The notes: a model not told the origin generated them from the letters alone. Shown: positions 32,528-41,593, counted from the first letter of the stretch. The stretch: 64,000 bases of DNA from Streptomyces phaeofaciens (GCF_014648915.1 NZ_BMSA01000014.1:124001-188000), one strand, 5' to 3'. Made by a program: numbers and translations.

Positions 32528-33049
32528 ATGGAGATCACGATCAGAGACGGCGGCCCCGACGACGTCCCCGCGATACTCGGCATGCTCGACAGCAGTGTGG
32601 AGTGGCTGGTCTCACAGGGACGGACGGGTCAGTGGGGGTCGAAGCCGCTGTCGGAGAGTCCGAAGACGGTCGAGTCGGTGGTCCGGTACATGGAAGAGGG
32701 CGCGGTGTTCATCGCCGAGGCCGACGGGGTCGCGGCCGCCACGCTCACCCTGACCGACGCGCCCGGCGCCTACCTGTCCCATCTCCCGCCGCCCGGCGAG
32801 CCCGAGCGGTACATCCACTGGCTCGCCTCCGACCGGCGCTTCAAGGGGCACGGGGTGGGTGCCGCGCTGCTCGCGCACGCCGCAGAGGTGACCCGTGACG
32901 CCGGCGTCGCCCTCCTGCGGGTGGACTGCTACGCGGGCGCCGACGGCAGGCTCGTCGCCTACTACGAGGCACAGGGCTTCTCCCCGACGCAGTCGTACAC
33001 CGTCGGGGAGAACCAGTGGCCCGGGCAGGTGCTGGCGCGGCGGGTCTAG
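32528..33049 (+). CDS. GNAT family N-acetyltransferase
   Basis: A 173-residue GNAT protein. The acetyl-CoA loop is DRRFKGHGVGAALLAHA (the R/Q-x-x-G-x-G/A pattern), followed by LLRVDCYAGADGRLVAYYEAQGFSP. The substrate is unknown; the WLVSQGRTGQWGS segment is common in this subgroup. I chose ATG 32528; ATG 32519 is in frame three codons earlier. It is divergent from thpR with a short 51-bp gap. Confidence 0.88.
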   Translation: MEITIRDGGPDDVPAILGMLDSSVEWLVSQGRTGQWGSKPLSESPKTVESVVRYMEEGAVFIAEADGVAAATLTLTDAPGAYLSHLPPPGEPERYIHWLASDRRFKGHGVGAALLAHAAEVTRDAGVALLRVDCYAGADGRLVAYYEAQGFSPTQSYTVGENQWPGQVLARRV

Positions 33050-33069
33050 GACCGCCTGGAACGGCCGCC

Positions 33070-34422
33070 TCAGGCCGCCGGTGCCAGTTCCCTGCGCTCG
33101 CGTGGCTCGAACCGTACCCGCGGATGGCCGTGGTGCCAGCCGACCGAGAGGCGCAGGCCGCCGACCCGGGCGAGGACCAGGCCGATCGTGGCGGCGGCCA
33201 GGGCGGCGATCGCGCCGCCTGCGGCGAGGCCCGCGCGGACGCCGTAGGCGTCGGTGATCCAGCCGGCGATCGGGGCGCCGACGGGGGAGCCGCCGAGGAA
33301 GACCATCATGTAGAGGGCCATGACGCGGCCGCGCATGGCCGGGTCGGTGCCCATCTGGATGCTGGTGTTGGCGGTGACGTTGACCGTCATGCCGAACATG
33401 CCGATCGGGATCATCAGGAGGGCGAAGAGCCACAGGGAGGGCGCGCCGGCGGCGGCGATCTCCACCGCGCCGAAGGCCACGGCCGCCGCGATCAGCACCC
33501 GCATCCGGGAGGTGCCGCGCCGCGCGGCGAGCAGGGCGCCGACCAGTGAGCCGACCGCCATCAGTGTGTTGAAGAGGCTGTAGGAGCCGGCTCCGGCGTG
33601 GAAGACGTCGTCGGCGAAGGCGGAGAGGTAGACGGGGAAGTTGAAGCCGAAGGTGCCGACGAACCCGACCAGGGTGATCGTCCAGATCAGGTCGGGGCGC
33701 CCGGCGACATAGCGCAGGCCCTCCCGGAGCTGGCCCTTGCCGCGCGGTGCCCGCTCGACGACGTGCAGCTCGCGCGCCCGCATCAGCAGCAGACCCGCCA
33801 TGGGCGCGACGAAGGACAGGCCGTTGAAGAGGAAGGCCCAGCCGGTTCCGACGCCGGTGATCATCACGCCGGCGACGGCGGGGCCGACGAGCCGGGCGGA
33901 CTGGAAGTTCGCGGAGTTGAGGCTGACGGCGTTCTGGAGCTGATCGGGGCCGACCATCTCGGAGACGAAGGACTGGCGGGCCGGGTTGTCGACGACGGTC
34001 GCGAGACCGACGGCGAAGGCGGCGAGGTAGACGTGCCAGACCTGGACGTGTCCGGAGAGGGTGAGCAGGGCGAGCGCGATGCCGGTGAGCGCCATCGCCG
34101 TCTGGGTGAAGAGCAGCGTCGGGCGCTTGGGCAGGCGGTCGACGAGGACGCCGCCGTAGAGGCCGAAGAGCAGCATCGGCAGGAACTGCAGGGCCGTCGT
34201 GACGCCGACGGCCGTGGCGGAGCCGGTGAGGCTGAGGACCAGCCAGTCCTGGGCGATCCGCTGCATCCAGGTGCCGATGTTGGAGACGACCTGCCCGGCG
34301 AAGAACAGGCGGTAGTTCCTGACGTTGAGCGAGCTGAACATCGAGGACCGGGCGGGAGGGGTGGGCGGGGTGTCGGGGGTGGCCGGTGCGGGTGCGGAGT
34401 CTGCTCCGGGTCCCGTACTCAA
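33070..34422 (-). CDS. MFS transporter, drug-efflux type
   Basis: A 450-residue 12-helix major facilitator of the enterobactin-exporter-like (MFS_3) class: FRNYRLFFAGQ-like opening (LNVRNYRLFFAGQVVSNIGT), QDWLVLSLTGSATAVG, GVLVDRLPKRPTLL and MRGRVMALYMMVFLG. The start is TTG 34422 with AGGAGG 9 nt upstream; the longer ATG reading adds 27 residues without support. It is 26 bp downstream of a MarR regulator gene in the same operon, the classic drug-sensing arrangement. Confidence 0.9.
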   Translation of the reverse strand: MSTGPGADSAPAPATPDTPPTPPARSSMFSSLNVRNYRLFFAGQVVSNIGTWMQRIAQDWLVLSLTGSATAVGVTTALQFLPMLLFGLYGGVLVDRLPKRPTLLFTQTAMALTGIALALLTLSGHVQVWHVYLAAFAVGLATVVDNPARQSFVSEMVGPDQLQNAVSLNSANFQSARLVGPAVAGVMITGVGTGWAFLFNGLSFVAPMAGLLLMRARELHVVERAPRGKGQLREGLRYVAGRPDLIWTITLVGFVGTFGFNFPVYLSAFADDVFHAGAGSYSLFNTLMAVGSLVGALLAARRGTSRMRVLIAAAVAFGAVEIAAAGAPSLWLFALLMIPIGMFGMTVNVTANTSIQMGTDPAMRGRVMALYMMVFLGGSPVGAPIAGWITDAYGVRAGLAAGGAIAALAAATIGLVLARVGGLRLSVGWHHGHPRVRFEPRERRELAPAA

Positions 34423-34448
34423 AGGGGTTCGCCTCCTCTTGGCACTGC

Positions 34449-34898
34449 TTACAGGTGTGCGAGCTTCTCCAGCACGGGGGCGGCGGCGCGCAGTTTCGCC
34501 CACTCGTCCTCGTCGAGGCCGTCGACCAGGGTGGCCAGGAAGGCGTTCCGCTTGCGGCGGCTCTCCTCCAGCATGGCTTCGGCCTGTTCGGTCTTGGTGA
34601 CGACCTTCTGGCGCCGGTCCTCGGGGTGCGGCTCCAGCCGGACCAGGCCCTTGGCCTCCAGCAGCGCCACGATGCGGGTCATCGACGGCGGCTGGACGTG
34701 TTCCTTGCGGGCCAGCTCACCGGGGGTGGCGCTGCCGCACAGGGACAGGGTGCCGAGCACCGACATCTCGGTGGGGCTCAGCGACTCGTCGACCCGCTGG
34801 TGCTTGAGGCGACGGGACAACCGCATGACGGCGGATCGCAGGGAGTTCACGGCGGCAACGTCGTCGCCATGGGTAAGGTCCGGCATGTTCTTTAACAT
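34449..34898 (-). CDS. MarR family transcriptional regulator
   Basis: A 149-residue winged-helix regulator. The recognition region is SPTEMSVLGTLSLCGSATPG, then LARKEHVQPPSMTRIVALLEAKGLV, with the wing RLEPHPEDRRQKVVTKT. It is the first gene of the regulator-exporter pair and probably represses both. ATG 34898 (MLKNMPDL) is used here; ATG 34886 is the second choice. The AT-rich segment 34886-34919 contains CTTTA/TAAAG half-sites and likely the promoter and operator, with the start codon inside it. Confidence 0.9.
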   Translation of the reverse strand: MLKNMPDLTHGDDVAAVNSLRSAVMRLSRRLKHQRVDESLSPTEMSVLGTLSLCGSATPGELARKEHVQPPSMTRIVALLEAKGLVRLEPHPEDRRQKVVTKTEQAEAMLEESRRKRNAFLATLVDGLDEDEWAKLRAAAPVLEKLAHL

Positions 34899-35077
34899 AA
34901 CTCATTACCCTCGCTAAAGACCACCGGGACGCGCCGGGAGTCCCGTGAGTCCTGCCACTGGCCCCGGGACCCGAGGGCCCCAGGGGCAACCCCGGGAAAA
35001 GGCAGAATCACTCATACGGGTGATACGACCGCGGAACGTCTCCCACCACCCCGAACCGTGCCGCGACCCTCGTAGGC

Positions 35078-35260
35078 ATGGGGACCACTGTGCTCAGCCT
35101 GCGGATGGACGGGGAGCTGCTCGAACGGCTCCGCCACCACGCTGCCAAAAGGGGAATGAGCGTCCAGGACTATGTCGTCCAGACGCTCATCCGTGATGAC
35201 TTCGACGAGCGGTTCCAGGCCGCCGTCGAGGAGACGGAGAAGTTCTACGGGCTCACCTGA
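35078..35260 (+). CDS. small ribbon-helix-helix protein
   Basis: A 60-residue protein with an Arc/MetJ-type ribbon-helix-helix pattern: the beta strand TVLSLRMD, helix ELLERLRHHAAKRG, then MSVQDYVVQTLIRDDF, and a charged tail. It should bind DNA as a dimer. It could be an orphan antitoxin, but no toxin gene is adjacent. A GACCCT hexamer ends 7 nt before the ATG (possible leaderless mRNA). The last codons form part of a 13-bp terminator stem shared with the convergent permease gene. Confidence 0.75.
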   Translation: MGTTVLSLRMDGELLERLRHHAAKRGMSVQDYVVQTLIRDDFDERFQAAVEETEKFYGLT

Positions 35261-35271
35261 GCCCGTAGAAC
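35242..35271. terminator. terminator hairpin over the RHH stop codon
   Basis: GTTCTACGGGCTC (35242-35254) and its complement (35259-35271) form a 13-bp perfect stem with an ACCT loop. The stop codon of the small RHH gene lies within it, and the stop of the convergent permease gene lies 8 nt beyond it. Confidence 0.85.
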
Positions 35272-35278
35272 CGTCCGA

Positions 35279-36664
35279 TCAGACCAGGCCGAGGGCCGGC
35301 ATCAGGTAGTAGAAGGCGAAGACGGCGGAGACCACGTACATCGGGACCGGGACCTCCCGGCCCCGGCCGGCCGCCAGGCGCAGCAGCACGAAGGTGATGA
35401 AGCCCATGCCGATGCCGTTGGTGATCGAGTAGGTGAACGGCATCATCACCATCGTGATGAACGCCGGCATCGCGATCGTGTAGTCGGCCCAGTCGATGTC
35501 CTTGACCGAGCCCGCCAGGATCAGGAAGCCCACCGCCAGCAGAGCGGGGGTGGCGGCCTGGGACGGCACCATGGTGGCGATCGGCGTGAGGAACAGCGCG
35601 ACGGTGAACAGACCGCCGGTGACGAGGTTCGCGAAGCCGGTCCTGGCGCCCTCGCCGACACCGGCCGTGGACTCCACGAACGCGGTGGTGGCGGAGGAGG
35701 AGCTGGCGCCACCGGCGGCGACGGCGAGACCGTCGACGAAGAGGACCTTGTTGATGCCGGGCATCTCGCCCTGGGCATTGGTCAGCTTCGCCTCGTCGGA
35801 GACGCCCATGATCGTGCCCATCGCGTCGAAGAAGCACGACAGCAGGACCGTGAAGACGAAGAGGATGCCGGTCAGTACGCCGACCTTGCCGAAGCCGCCG
35901 AAGAGGCTGACCTCGCCGATCAGCCCGAAGTCGGGCGTGGCGACCGGGTTGCCGGGCCACTCGGGGGTGGTCAGACCCCAGGACGGGACGGTCGTGACGG
36001 CGTTGATGATCAGCGCGAGGGCGGTCATGGCGACGATCGAGATGAGGATCGCGCCCGGCACCTTGCGGACGATCAGGGCCAGCGTGAGCAGGGTGCCCAG
36101 GATGAAGACGAGCACCGGCCAGCCGTGCAGATGGCCGTCGCTGCCGAGCTGGAGCGGGACGGTGGTGTGGGCGGCGTCCGGGATCCGGGTGACGAAACCG
36201 GAGTCGACCAGGCCGATCAGCATGATGAACAGGCCGATACCGATCGAGATGGCCTTGCGCAGCCCGAACGGCACGGCGTTCATGACCCGCTCGCGCAGGC
36301 CGGTGGCGACCAGCAGCATGACGACGAGGCCCGCGAGGACGACCATGCCCATCGCGTCCGGCCAGGACATCCGGGGCGCGAGCTGGAGCGCGACGACGGA
36401 GTTCACGCCGAGACCGGCGGCGAGGGCGATCGGCACATTGCCGATGACGCCCATCAGCAGCGTGGTGAAGGCCGCGGTCACACAGGTGGCGGTGACCAGC
36501 TGGCCGTTGTCCAGCTGATGGCCGTACATGTCCTTGGCGCTGCCGAGGATGATCGGGTTCAGCACGATGATGTACGCCATCGCGAAGAAGGTGGCGAAAC
36601 CGCCACGGATCTCCCTCGGCAGCGTGCTGCCCCGCTCGGAGATCTTGAAGTAGCGGTCGACCAT
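35279..36664 (-). CDS. NCS2 family nucleobase permease (AzgA/guanine-hypoxanthine type)
   Basis: A 461-residue 14-helix permease. Family marks are MAYIIVLNPIILG, GLGVNSVVALQLAP, GLRKAISIGIGLFIMLIG, the Asp-rich SCFFDAMGTIMGVSDEA and SSSSATTAFVESTAGVGEGARTG-like substrate region. It imports guanine, hypoxanthine or adenine with protons. AGGAA lies before the ATG. The divergent promoter region is unusually AT-rich and contains a GTTTCAG inverted repeat. No riboswitch fold was found. Confidence 0.92.
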   Translation of the reverse strand: MVDRYFKISERGSTLPREIRGGFATFFAMAYIIVLNPIILGSAKDMYGHQLDNGQLVTATCVTAAFTTLLMGVIGNVPIALAAGLGVNSVVALQLAPRMSWPDAMGMVVLAGLVVMLLVATGLRERVMNAVPFGLRKAISIGIGLFIMLIGLVDSGFVTRIPDAAHTTVPLQLGSDGHLHGWPVLVFILGTLLTLALIVRKVPGAILISIVAMTALALIINAVTTVPSWGLTTPEWPGNPVATPDFGLIGEVSLFGGFGKVGVLTGILFVFTVLLSCFFDAMGTIMGVSDEAKLTNAQGEMPGINKVLFVDGLAVAAGGASSSSATTAFVESTAGVGEGARTGFANLVTGGLFTVALFLTPIATMVPSQAATPALLAVGFLILAGSVKDIDWADYTIAMPAFITMVMMPFTYSITNGIGMGFITFVLLRLAAGRGREVPVPMYVVSAVFAFYYLMPALGLV

Positions 36665-36703
36665 TAGAGGTTCCTACGATCAGAAGTAGACAAAAGCAAA
36701 ACG

Positions 36704-36734
36704 GTTTCAGTATGAACGTATAAAACCCTGAAAC
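36704..36734. promoter_or_regulatory. GTTTCAG-N17-CTGAAAC inverted repeat upstream of the NCS2 permease
   Basis: Two perfect 7-bp arms flank an AT-rich centre that contains TATACG and TACTGA-like hexamers on the minus strand. The whole patch (about 36680-36735) has far lower GC than its surroundings. It lies 40-70 bp upstream of the permease ATG, where a purine-sensing regulator could act. The regulator is unknown. Confidence 0.45.
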
Positions 36735-36798
36735 GCTATCTCCGCGCGTAGACCCGCGCGCCGCGCGGCGTCCGCGACCGGCCTCGTAAGCTGTCCCC

Positions 36799-37050
36799 AT
36801 GGCGAAGTGGACCCCCAAGCACGAGGCGCCGGAGCCCCTGGAGGGGCCCGTGGTCGCCACCATCACCGGCGGCACGATCCTCTGGTTCGTCCTCTTCCTC
36901 GTCCAGCTCCCCTTCTACGGCTGGTTCGACGACCACGGACACACCTGGTGGGTGTGGACCTGCCTCGCGGGCGCCGGGCTCGGACTGATCGGCATCTGGT
37001 ACGTCCGCAAGCGCGACGCGGCCATCAAGCGGGCCGCCGCGCTCGGCTAG
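36799..37050 (+). CDS. DUF2530 domain-containing small membrane protein
   Basis: An 83-residue protein with two hydrophobic helices (TGGTILWFVLFLVQLPFYGW and WTCLAGAGLGLIGIWYV) and a basic C-terminus (RKRDAAIKRAAALG), matching the actinobacterial DUF2530 family. The function is unknown. TAAGCT at 36787-36792 ends 6 nt before the ATG, so the transcript should be leaderless. Confidence 0.85.
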   Translation: MAKWTPKHEAPEPLEGPVVATITGGTILWFVLFLVQLPFYGWFDDHGHTWWVWTCLAGAGLGLIGIWYVRKRDAAIKRAAALG

Positions 37051-37173
37051 GGCCTTTCGGTACGACGGGCCGGACACCGGCGTACTACCGCCGTAGCACC
37101 CGGCTCCTCCCGAGGTCGGATCTTCCGGTCCGCCAAGGGGTGAACCCCCAAATCCGCACGTACCGTCGATGGC

Positions 37174-39540
37174 ATGACCCATATCGACGCCCCCGCCGGC
37201 CTGGCGACGGCGACCGGTCTCACCGCCGCCGAGGTCGCGGATCGCGTCGTGCGCGGTCAGGTCAACGACGTACCCGTGCGCAGCAGCCGCTCCGTCGGCG
37301 AGATCGTCCGGGCGAACGTCTTCACCCGGTTCAACGCGATCATCGGCGTCCTGTGGCTGATCATGCTGGTCGTCGCGCCCATCCAGGACGGCCTGTTCGG
37401 CTTCGTGATCCTCGCCAACACCGGGATCGGCATCATCCAGGAGTGGCGGGCCAAGCAGACCCTGGACTCCCTCGCCGTCATCGGGGAGGCCCGCCCCGCC
37501 GTCCGGCGCGACGGCGTCGTCACGGAGGTCGGCACCTCCGAGATCGTCCTCGACGACCTCATCGAGATCGGCCCCGGCGACAAGATCGTGGTCGACGGGG
37601 TGTGCGTCGAGGCCGACGGCCTGGAGATCGACGAGTCACTGCTCACCGGCGAGGCCGACCCCGTCGTCAAACGGCCGGGGGACGAGGTGATGTCGGGCAG
37701 CTTCGTCGTCGCCGGCGGCGGCGCCTTCCGGGCCACCAAGGTCGGCCGCGAGGCCTACGCCGCCCAGCTCGCCGAGGAGGCGTCCCGCTTCACCCTCGTC
37801 CACTCCGAGCTGCGCTCCGGCATCTCCACCATCCTCAAGTACGTGACGTGGATGATGGTCCCGGCCGCGATCGGCCTGATCGTCACCCAGCTCATCGTCA
37901 AGGACAACGACCTCAAGGACTCCGTCGCCCGCACCGTCGGCGGCATCGTCCCCATGGTCCCCGAGGGCCTGGTCCTGCTCACCTCCGTCGCCTTCGCCAT
38001 CGGCGTCGTCCGGCTCGGCCGCAAACAGTGCCTCGTCCAGGAACTCCCCGCCATCGAGGGCCTCGCCCGCGTCGACACCGTCTGCCTGGACAAGACCGGC
38101 ACCCTCACCGAGGGCGGCATGGACGTCACCGAGGTACGCGCCCTGGGCGACAGCGACGAGACCTACGTACGCCAGGTGCTCGGCGCGCTCGGCGAATCCG
38201 ACCCGCGCCCCAACGCCTCCCTCCGGGCGATCATCGACGCCTACCCGGACACCGACGACTGGCGCTGCACCGAATCCCTCCCCTTCTCCTCCGCCCGCAA
38301 GTACAGCGGCGCCCGCTTCAGCGAGGGCAACGGCGAGTCCAGCACCTGGCTGCTCGGCGCCCCCGACGTCCTGCTGGACCCGGCCGACCCCGCCCTCGGC
38401 GAGACCGGGCGGCTCAACGAGCAGGGGCTGCGGGTGCTGCTGCTGGCCCGTGCCGCCCGCGACCTCGACGACCCCGAGGTGGCCCGGGGCGCCCGGCCCA
38501 CCGCCCTCGTCGTCCTCGAACAGCGGCTGCGGCCCGACGCCGCCGACACCCTGCGCTACTTCGCCGACCAGCACGTCCAGGCCAAGGTCATCTCCGGGGA
38601 CAACGCGGTGTCCGTGGGGGCCGTGGCCGCCAAGCTGGGGCTGGACGGCCGTACGGTCGACGCGCGCCGGCTGCCCGGCGAGCCGGCCGAGATGGCGCGC
38701 GCGCTCGACGAGGGGACCGTGTTCGGACGGGTCACCCCGCAGCAGAAACGGGACATGGTCGGCGCGCTCCAGTCCCGCGGGCACACCGTCGCGATGACCG
38801 GCGACGGCGTGAACGACGTCCTGGCGCTGAAGGACGCGGACATCGGCGTCGCCATGGGGTCGGGGTCCGAGGCGACCCGGGCGGTCGCGCAGATCGTGCT
38901 GCTGAACAACAGCTTCGCCACCCTGCCCTCGGTGGTCGCCGAGGGCAGGCGGGTCATCGGCAACATCACCCGGGTGGCCACGCTGTTCCTGGTGAAGACG
39001 GTGTACTCGGTGCTGCTGGCGCTGCTGGTGGTGTGCTGGCAGGTGGAGTACCCCTTCCTGCCCCGCCATCTGACCCTGCTCTCCACCCTCACCATCGGCG
39101 TCCCGGCCTTCTTCCTCGCCCTCGCCCCCAACAAGGAGCGGGCCCGGCCGCACTTCGTGCGCCGGGTGATGCGGTACTCCGTCCCCGGCGGGGTACTGGC
39201 CGGGATCGCGACCTTCGTGACGTATCTGATCGCCCGTCACTACTACACGGGGGAAGGCTCACTGGAGGCGGAGACCAGCGTCGCGACGCTCACGCTCTTC
39301 CTGATCTCCATGTGGGTCCTGGCGATCATCGCCCGCCCCTACACCTGGTGGCGGGTGCTGCTGGTGGCCTCGATGGGCGGCGCGTTCCTGCTGGTGCTGG
39401 CGGTGCCGTGGCTCCAGGAGTTCTTCGCGCTGAAGCTGGTCGGGATGACGATGCCGTGGATCGCGGTGGGCATCTCGGCGGTGGCGGCGGTCGCCCTGGA
39501 GATCACCTGGACCTTCGTCGACCGCCGTTTTCCCGCCTGA
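37174..39540 (+). CDS. cation-translocating P-type ATPase, CtpE-like
   Basis: A 788-residue P-type ATPase. The actuator loop is ESLLTGEADPVVK, helix M4 carries PEGLVLLTS, the phosphorylated Asp is in CLDKTGTLTEGG, the hinge is MTGDGVNDVLALKDADIGVAMG, and six to eight membrane helices end in the C-terminal domain. There are no N-terminal heavy-metal domains. The PEGL motif and TGEA (instead of TGES) resemble mycobacterial CtpE, a calcium-uptake pump; ion specificity here is inference. Leaderless start: TACCGT ends 7 nt before ATG. A large palindromic terminator follows. Confidence 0.9.
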   Translation: MTHIDAPAGLATATGLTAAEVADRVVRGQVNDVPVRSSRSVGEIVRANVFTRFNAIIGVLWLIMLVVAPIQDGLFGFVILANTGIGIIQEWRAKQTLDSLAVIGEARPAVRRDGVVTEVGTSEIVLDDLIEIGPGDKIVVDGVCVEADGLEIDESLLTGEADPVVKRPGDEVMSGSFVVAGGGAFRATKVGREAYAAQLAEEASRFTLVHSELRSGISTILKYVTWMMVPAAIGLIVTQLIVKDNDLKDSVARTVGGIVPMVPEGLVLLTSVAFAIGVVRLGRKQCLVQELPAIEGLARVDTVCLDKTGTLTEGGMDVTEVRALGDSDETYVRQVLGALGESDPRPNASLRAIIDAYPDTDDWRCTESLPFSSARKYSGARFSEGNGESSTWLLGAPDVLLDPADPALGETGRLNEQGLRVLLLARAARDLDDPEVARGARPTALVVLEQRLRPDAADTLRYFADQHVQAKVISGDNAVSVGAVAAKLGLDGRTVDARRLPGEPAEMARALDEGTVFGRVTPQQKRDMVGALQSRGHTVAMTGDGVNDVLALKDADIGVAMGSGSEATRAVAQIVLLNNSFATLPSVVAEGRRVIGNITRVATLFLVKTVYSVLLALLVVCWQVEYPFLPRHLTLLSTLTIGVPAFFLALAPNKERARPHFVRRVMRYSVPGGVLAGIATFVTYLIARHYYTGEGSLEAETSVATLTLFLISMWVLAIIARPYTWWRVLLVASMGGAFLLVLAVPWLQEFFALKLVGMTMPWIAVGISAVAAVALEITWTFVDRRFPA

Positions 39541-39570
39541 GGCCGGAGAAGAGGCCCGGGACCGGGAAGC

Positions 39571-39610
39571 AAAGCGGCCGGCCCCGGGAATTCCCGGGGC
39601 CGGCCGCTTT
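39571..39610. terminator. 40-nt perfect palindromic terminator
   Basis: AAAGCGGCCGGCCCCGGG and its exact complement meet at GAATTC without a loop, giving a 20-bp arm on each side. It separates the convergent P-type ATPase and secreted protein genes. Confidence 0.92.
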
Positions 39611-39621
39611 GCGCGCAGGAT

Positions 39622-39792
39622 CTACTTGACGTCGACGAAGTCACCCGCGGTGGTGACCGCCGGGGTGGTCGAGGTGCCCGCGAAGCTGTAGCGGAAGTAG
39701 CCGTCGGCGGACGCCTTGACCGTGGTCTTCAGCGTGCCGGTCGAGCTGGTCTTGATGGTCTTGACCGTGGTGTAGGTGGAGCTGCCCTTCTT
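39622..39792. repeat. 171-bp direct repeat, copy 1 (also at 40532-40702)
   Basis: The 3' ends of the paralogues at 39622-40437 and 40532-41461 are identical in DNA for 171 bp including the stop codon and then diverge abruptly within the same Lys codon run. Synonymous sites are identical, which points to recent gene conversion or duplication rather than protein-level selection. Confidence 0.88.
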
Positions 39793-40437
39793 CTTGAACT
39801 GCAGCTTCACCGACTGGGCCGCGTACCCGGCGTACTTGTTGGTGTCCCAGTTGGCGCGGGTCAGCTTGCCGGTGACGGTGAGGGTCTTGCCCTTCTTCAC
39901 CGGCTCCGGGGTGGCGTCGACCGTCAGCTTGGAGGCGCGCTGGACCTTGACGGTGCCCAGGTTGCCCTGCCACTTGAAGTCGTCCTCGGAAGAGGCATTC
40001 GTGGTGGTGGCGAGGGCGCCGATCTTCCAGGTGCCGGCCAGGCTGTTGGTCAGGTCGCCGAAGTCGGTGGTGGGAGCGGGCCGGAACTGGATCTTGGCCG
40101 TGCAGTGAAGCACCGTGGACGAGACCGTCGTGCACGAGCCGGCGTCGTCGCCGCCCCAGAGCTCGTCGGCGTCCGGGCCGAACGTGGTGCCGCGGTAGAG
40201 AAGCGGACCGCTGACGAGGGAACCGGCACTGACGCTCGCCGGCTTCGTGACGGTGTAGGTCGCGGTGACCGTGACCTTCGTGGTGGGGCCGACGACGATG
40301 TTCTTGCCCGCGTTGACCTTCACGTTGGAGAAGGTGACGTTCGGCGCCGCCGTCGGCGCGGCCTGCGCGGCCGGCACGGCGAGGGCGGAGAGGGCGAAGG
40401 CGCCGGAGACGGCGACCACGATGGCGCGCTTGCGCAA
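39622..40437 (-). CDS. secreted tandem paralogue A with C-terminal Ig-like domain
   Basis: A 271-residue exported protein with the signal sequence RAIVVAVSGAFALSALAVPA and an AQAA cleavage region. The N-terminal half is a beta-rich domain of variable sequence with one Cys pair (SCTTVSSTVLHCTA). The C-terminal domain begins with TPEPVKKGKTLTVTGKLTRA and ends ADGYFRYSFAGTSTTPAV, DFVDVK, and resembles bacterial Ig-like folds. The start is TTG 40437 with GGGAG upstream. Its last 171 bp are identical to those of paralogue B. Function unknown; an adhesive or matrix role is a guess. Confidence 0.82.
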   Translation of the reverse strand: MRKRAIVVAVSGAFALSALAVPAAQAAPTAAPNVTFSNVKVNAGKNIVVGPTTKVTVTATYTVTKPASVSAGSLVSGPLLYRGTTFGPDADELWGGDDAGSCTTVSSTVLHCTAKIQFRPAPTTDFGDLTNSLAGTWKIGALATTTNASSEDDFKWQGNLGTVKVQRASKLTVDATPEPVKKGKTLTVTGKLTRANWDTNKYAGYAAQSVKLQFKKKGSSTYTTVKTIKTSSTGTLKTTVKASADGYFRYSFAGTSTTPAVTTAGDFVDVK

Positions 40438-40478
40438 GGAAACTCCCAGGTGGGACGGGCGTGCGGGATGACAGAGGC

Positions 40479-40509
40479 GCCCGCCCCCGGACGTCGTCCG
40501 GAGGCGGGC
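40479..40509. terminator. hairpin terminator after secreted paralogue B
   Basis: GCCCGCC-C-CCGGAC pairs with GTCCGG-A-GGCGGGC around a GTC loop, 23 nt after the stop of the gene 40532-41461 on the minus strand. Confidence 0.85.
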
Positions 40510-40531
40510 TGCGCTCAGGAGGGGCGGTCGG

Positions 40532-41461
40532 CTACTTGACGTCGACGAAGTCACCCGCGGTGGTGACCGCCGGGGTGGTCGAGGTGCCCGCGAAGCTGTA
40601 GCGGAAGTAGCCGTCGGCGGACGCCTTGACCGTGGTCTTCAGCGTGCCGGTCGAGCTGGTCTTGATGGTCTTGACCGTGGTGTAGGTGGAGCTGCCCTTC
40701 TTGCGGAACTGGAGCTTCACCGGCTGGACGGTGTACCCGTGGTACTTGCCGTCGTCCCAGTTGGCGCGGGACAGCTTGCCCGTGACCGTGATGGTCTTGC
40801 CCTTCTTCACGGGCTCCGGCGCGGCGTTGACCGTCAGCTTGGAGTAGCGCTGGAGCTTGGTGGTGGCCAGGGCGTCGCCCTCGTAGTAGCCGACCTTGTT
40901 CCAGTCGATGTCGCCCAGGTCCGCGTCGATCTGGTCGTTCCAGTCGATGACCCAGCCGATGGCCTTCCAGCTGGTGGCGTCGGCGTTCCACAGCTCTTCG
41001 CCCGGCAGGATGTCGACCGTGCCCTTGCAGGTGGCGACCGTGTCCGAGGTGTCGGAGCAGACGGGGAGCTTGTCGCCCCACAGGATGTTGGACGGGTTGT
41101 CGTACGCGCCGCGGTAGATCAGGAGGTCGACCTCGGTGTCGGCCGCGTTGACGTCGACGTCGGCCGCGTGGGTGACCTTGAAGGTGACCGGCACGGTGAC
41201 CTTGTTCGTGGTGCCCGCGACGATCGGCTTACCGTTGTTGATCTTCACGCCGGAGATGGCCGCGTCCAGCGCGTACGGCGTGCCCGTGTCGTACGTGGTG
41301 TTGCCGGTGAGGGCGGACCGGCCGGCGGTGGCCTGCTGAAGGGCCTTGAGCGTGGCGGCCGGGTCGTGCGAGGCGTCGCCGGAGGCCTGTGCGGCCGGCA
41401 CGGCGAGGGCGGAGAGGGCGAGGGCGCCGGAGACGGCGGCCACAGTGGCACGAATGCGCAT
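40532..41461 (-). CDS. secreted tandem paralogue B with C-terminal Ig-like domain
   Basis: A 309-residue member of the three-gene family. The signal peptide is MRIRATVAAVSGALALSALA. The N-terminal region is longer and more acidic than in A and contains a Cys pair (PVCSDTSDTVATCKG) and an Asp/Trp-rich stretch (WVIDWNDQIDADLGDIDW) that could bind a divalent cation. The C-terminal domain is nearly identical to A. It has its own terminator and an ATG start. Confidence 0.82.
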   Translation of the reverse strand: MRIRATVAAVSGALALSALAVPAAQASGDASHDPAATLKALQQATAGRSALTGNTTYDTGTPYALDAAISGVKINNGKPIVAGTTNKVTVPVTFKVTHAADVDVNAADTEVDLLIYRGAYDNPSNILWGDKLPVCSDTSDTVATCKGTVDILPGEELWNADATSWKAIGWVIDWNDQIDADLGDIDWNKVGYYEGDALATTKLQRYSKLTVNAAPEPVKKGKTITVTGKLSRANWDDGKYHGYTVQPVKLQFRKKGSSTYTTVKTIKTSSTGTLKTTVKASADGYFRYSFAGTSTTPAVTTAGDFVDVK

Positions 41462-41568
41462 GGCTGTCCCAAGGGTGGAAGGGGCTGCCTGGGCGGATGG
41501 CTCCGGTCAGCCCACGTGGGCGAGCCTGTCGGCTCGCATGATCAGATCCCTGAGATCGGGAAAAGGTT

Positions 41569-41593
41569 GCACGGCCCCGCGCGGGGGCCGTGC
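41569..41593. terminator. hairpin terminator after secreted paralogue C
   Basis: GCACGGCCCC and GGGGCCGTGC form a 10-bp stem with a short GCGCG loop starting 7 nt after the stop of the gene 41601-42377 on the minus strand. Confidence 0.85.

Noticed and set aside
35078..35260. Toxin-antitoxin pair with the ribbon-helix-helix protein
   Set aside because: The next gene is a convergent permease and the upstream gene is a divergent MarR; no toxin-sized partner exists.
36665..36798. Purine riboswitch ahead of the NCS2 permease
   Set aside because: The conserved loop words of purine aptamers and the three-way junction pairing are not found.
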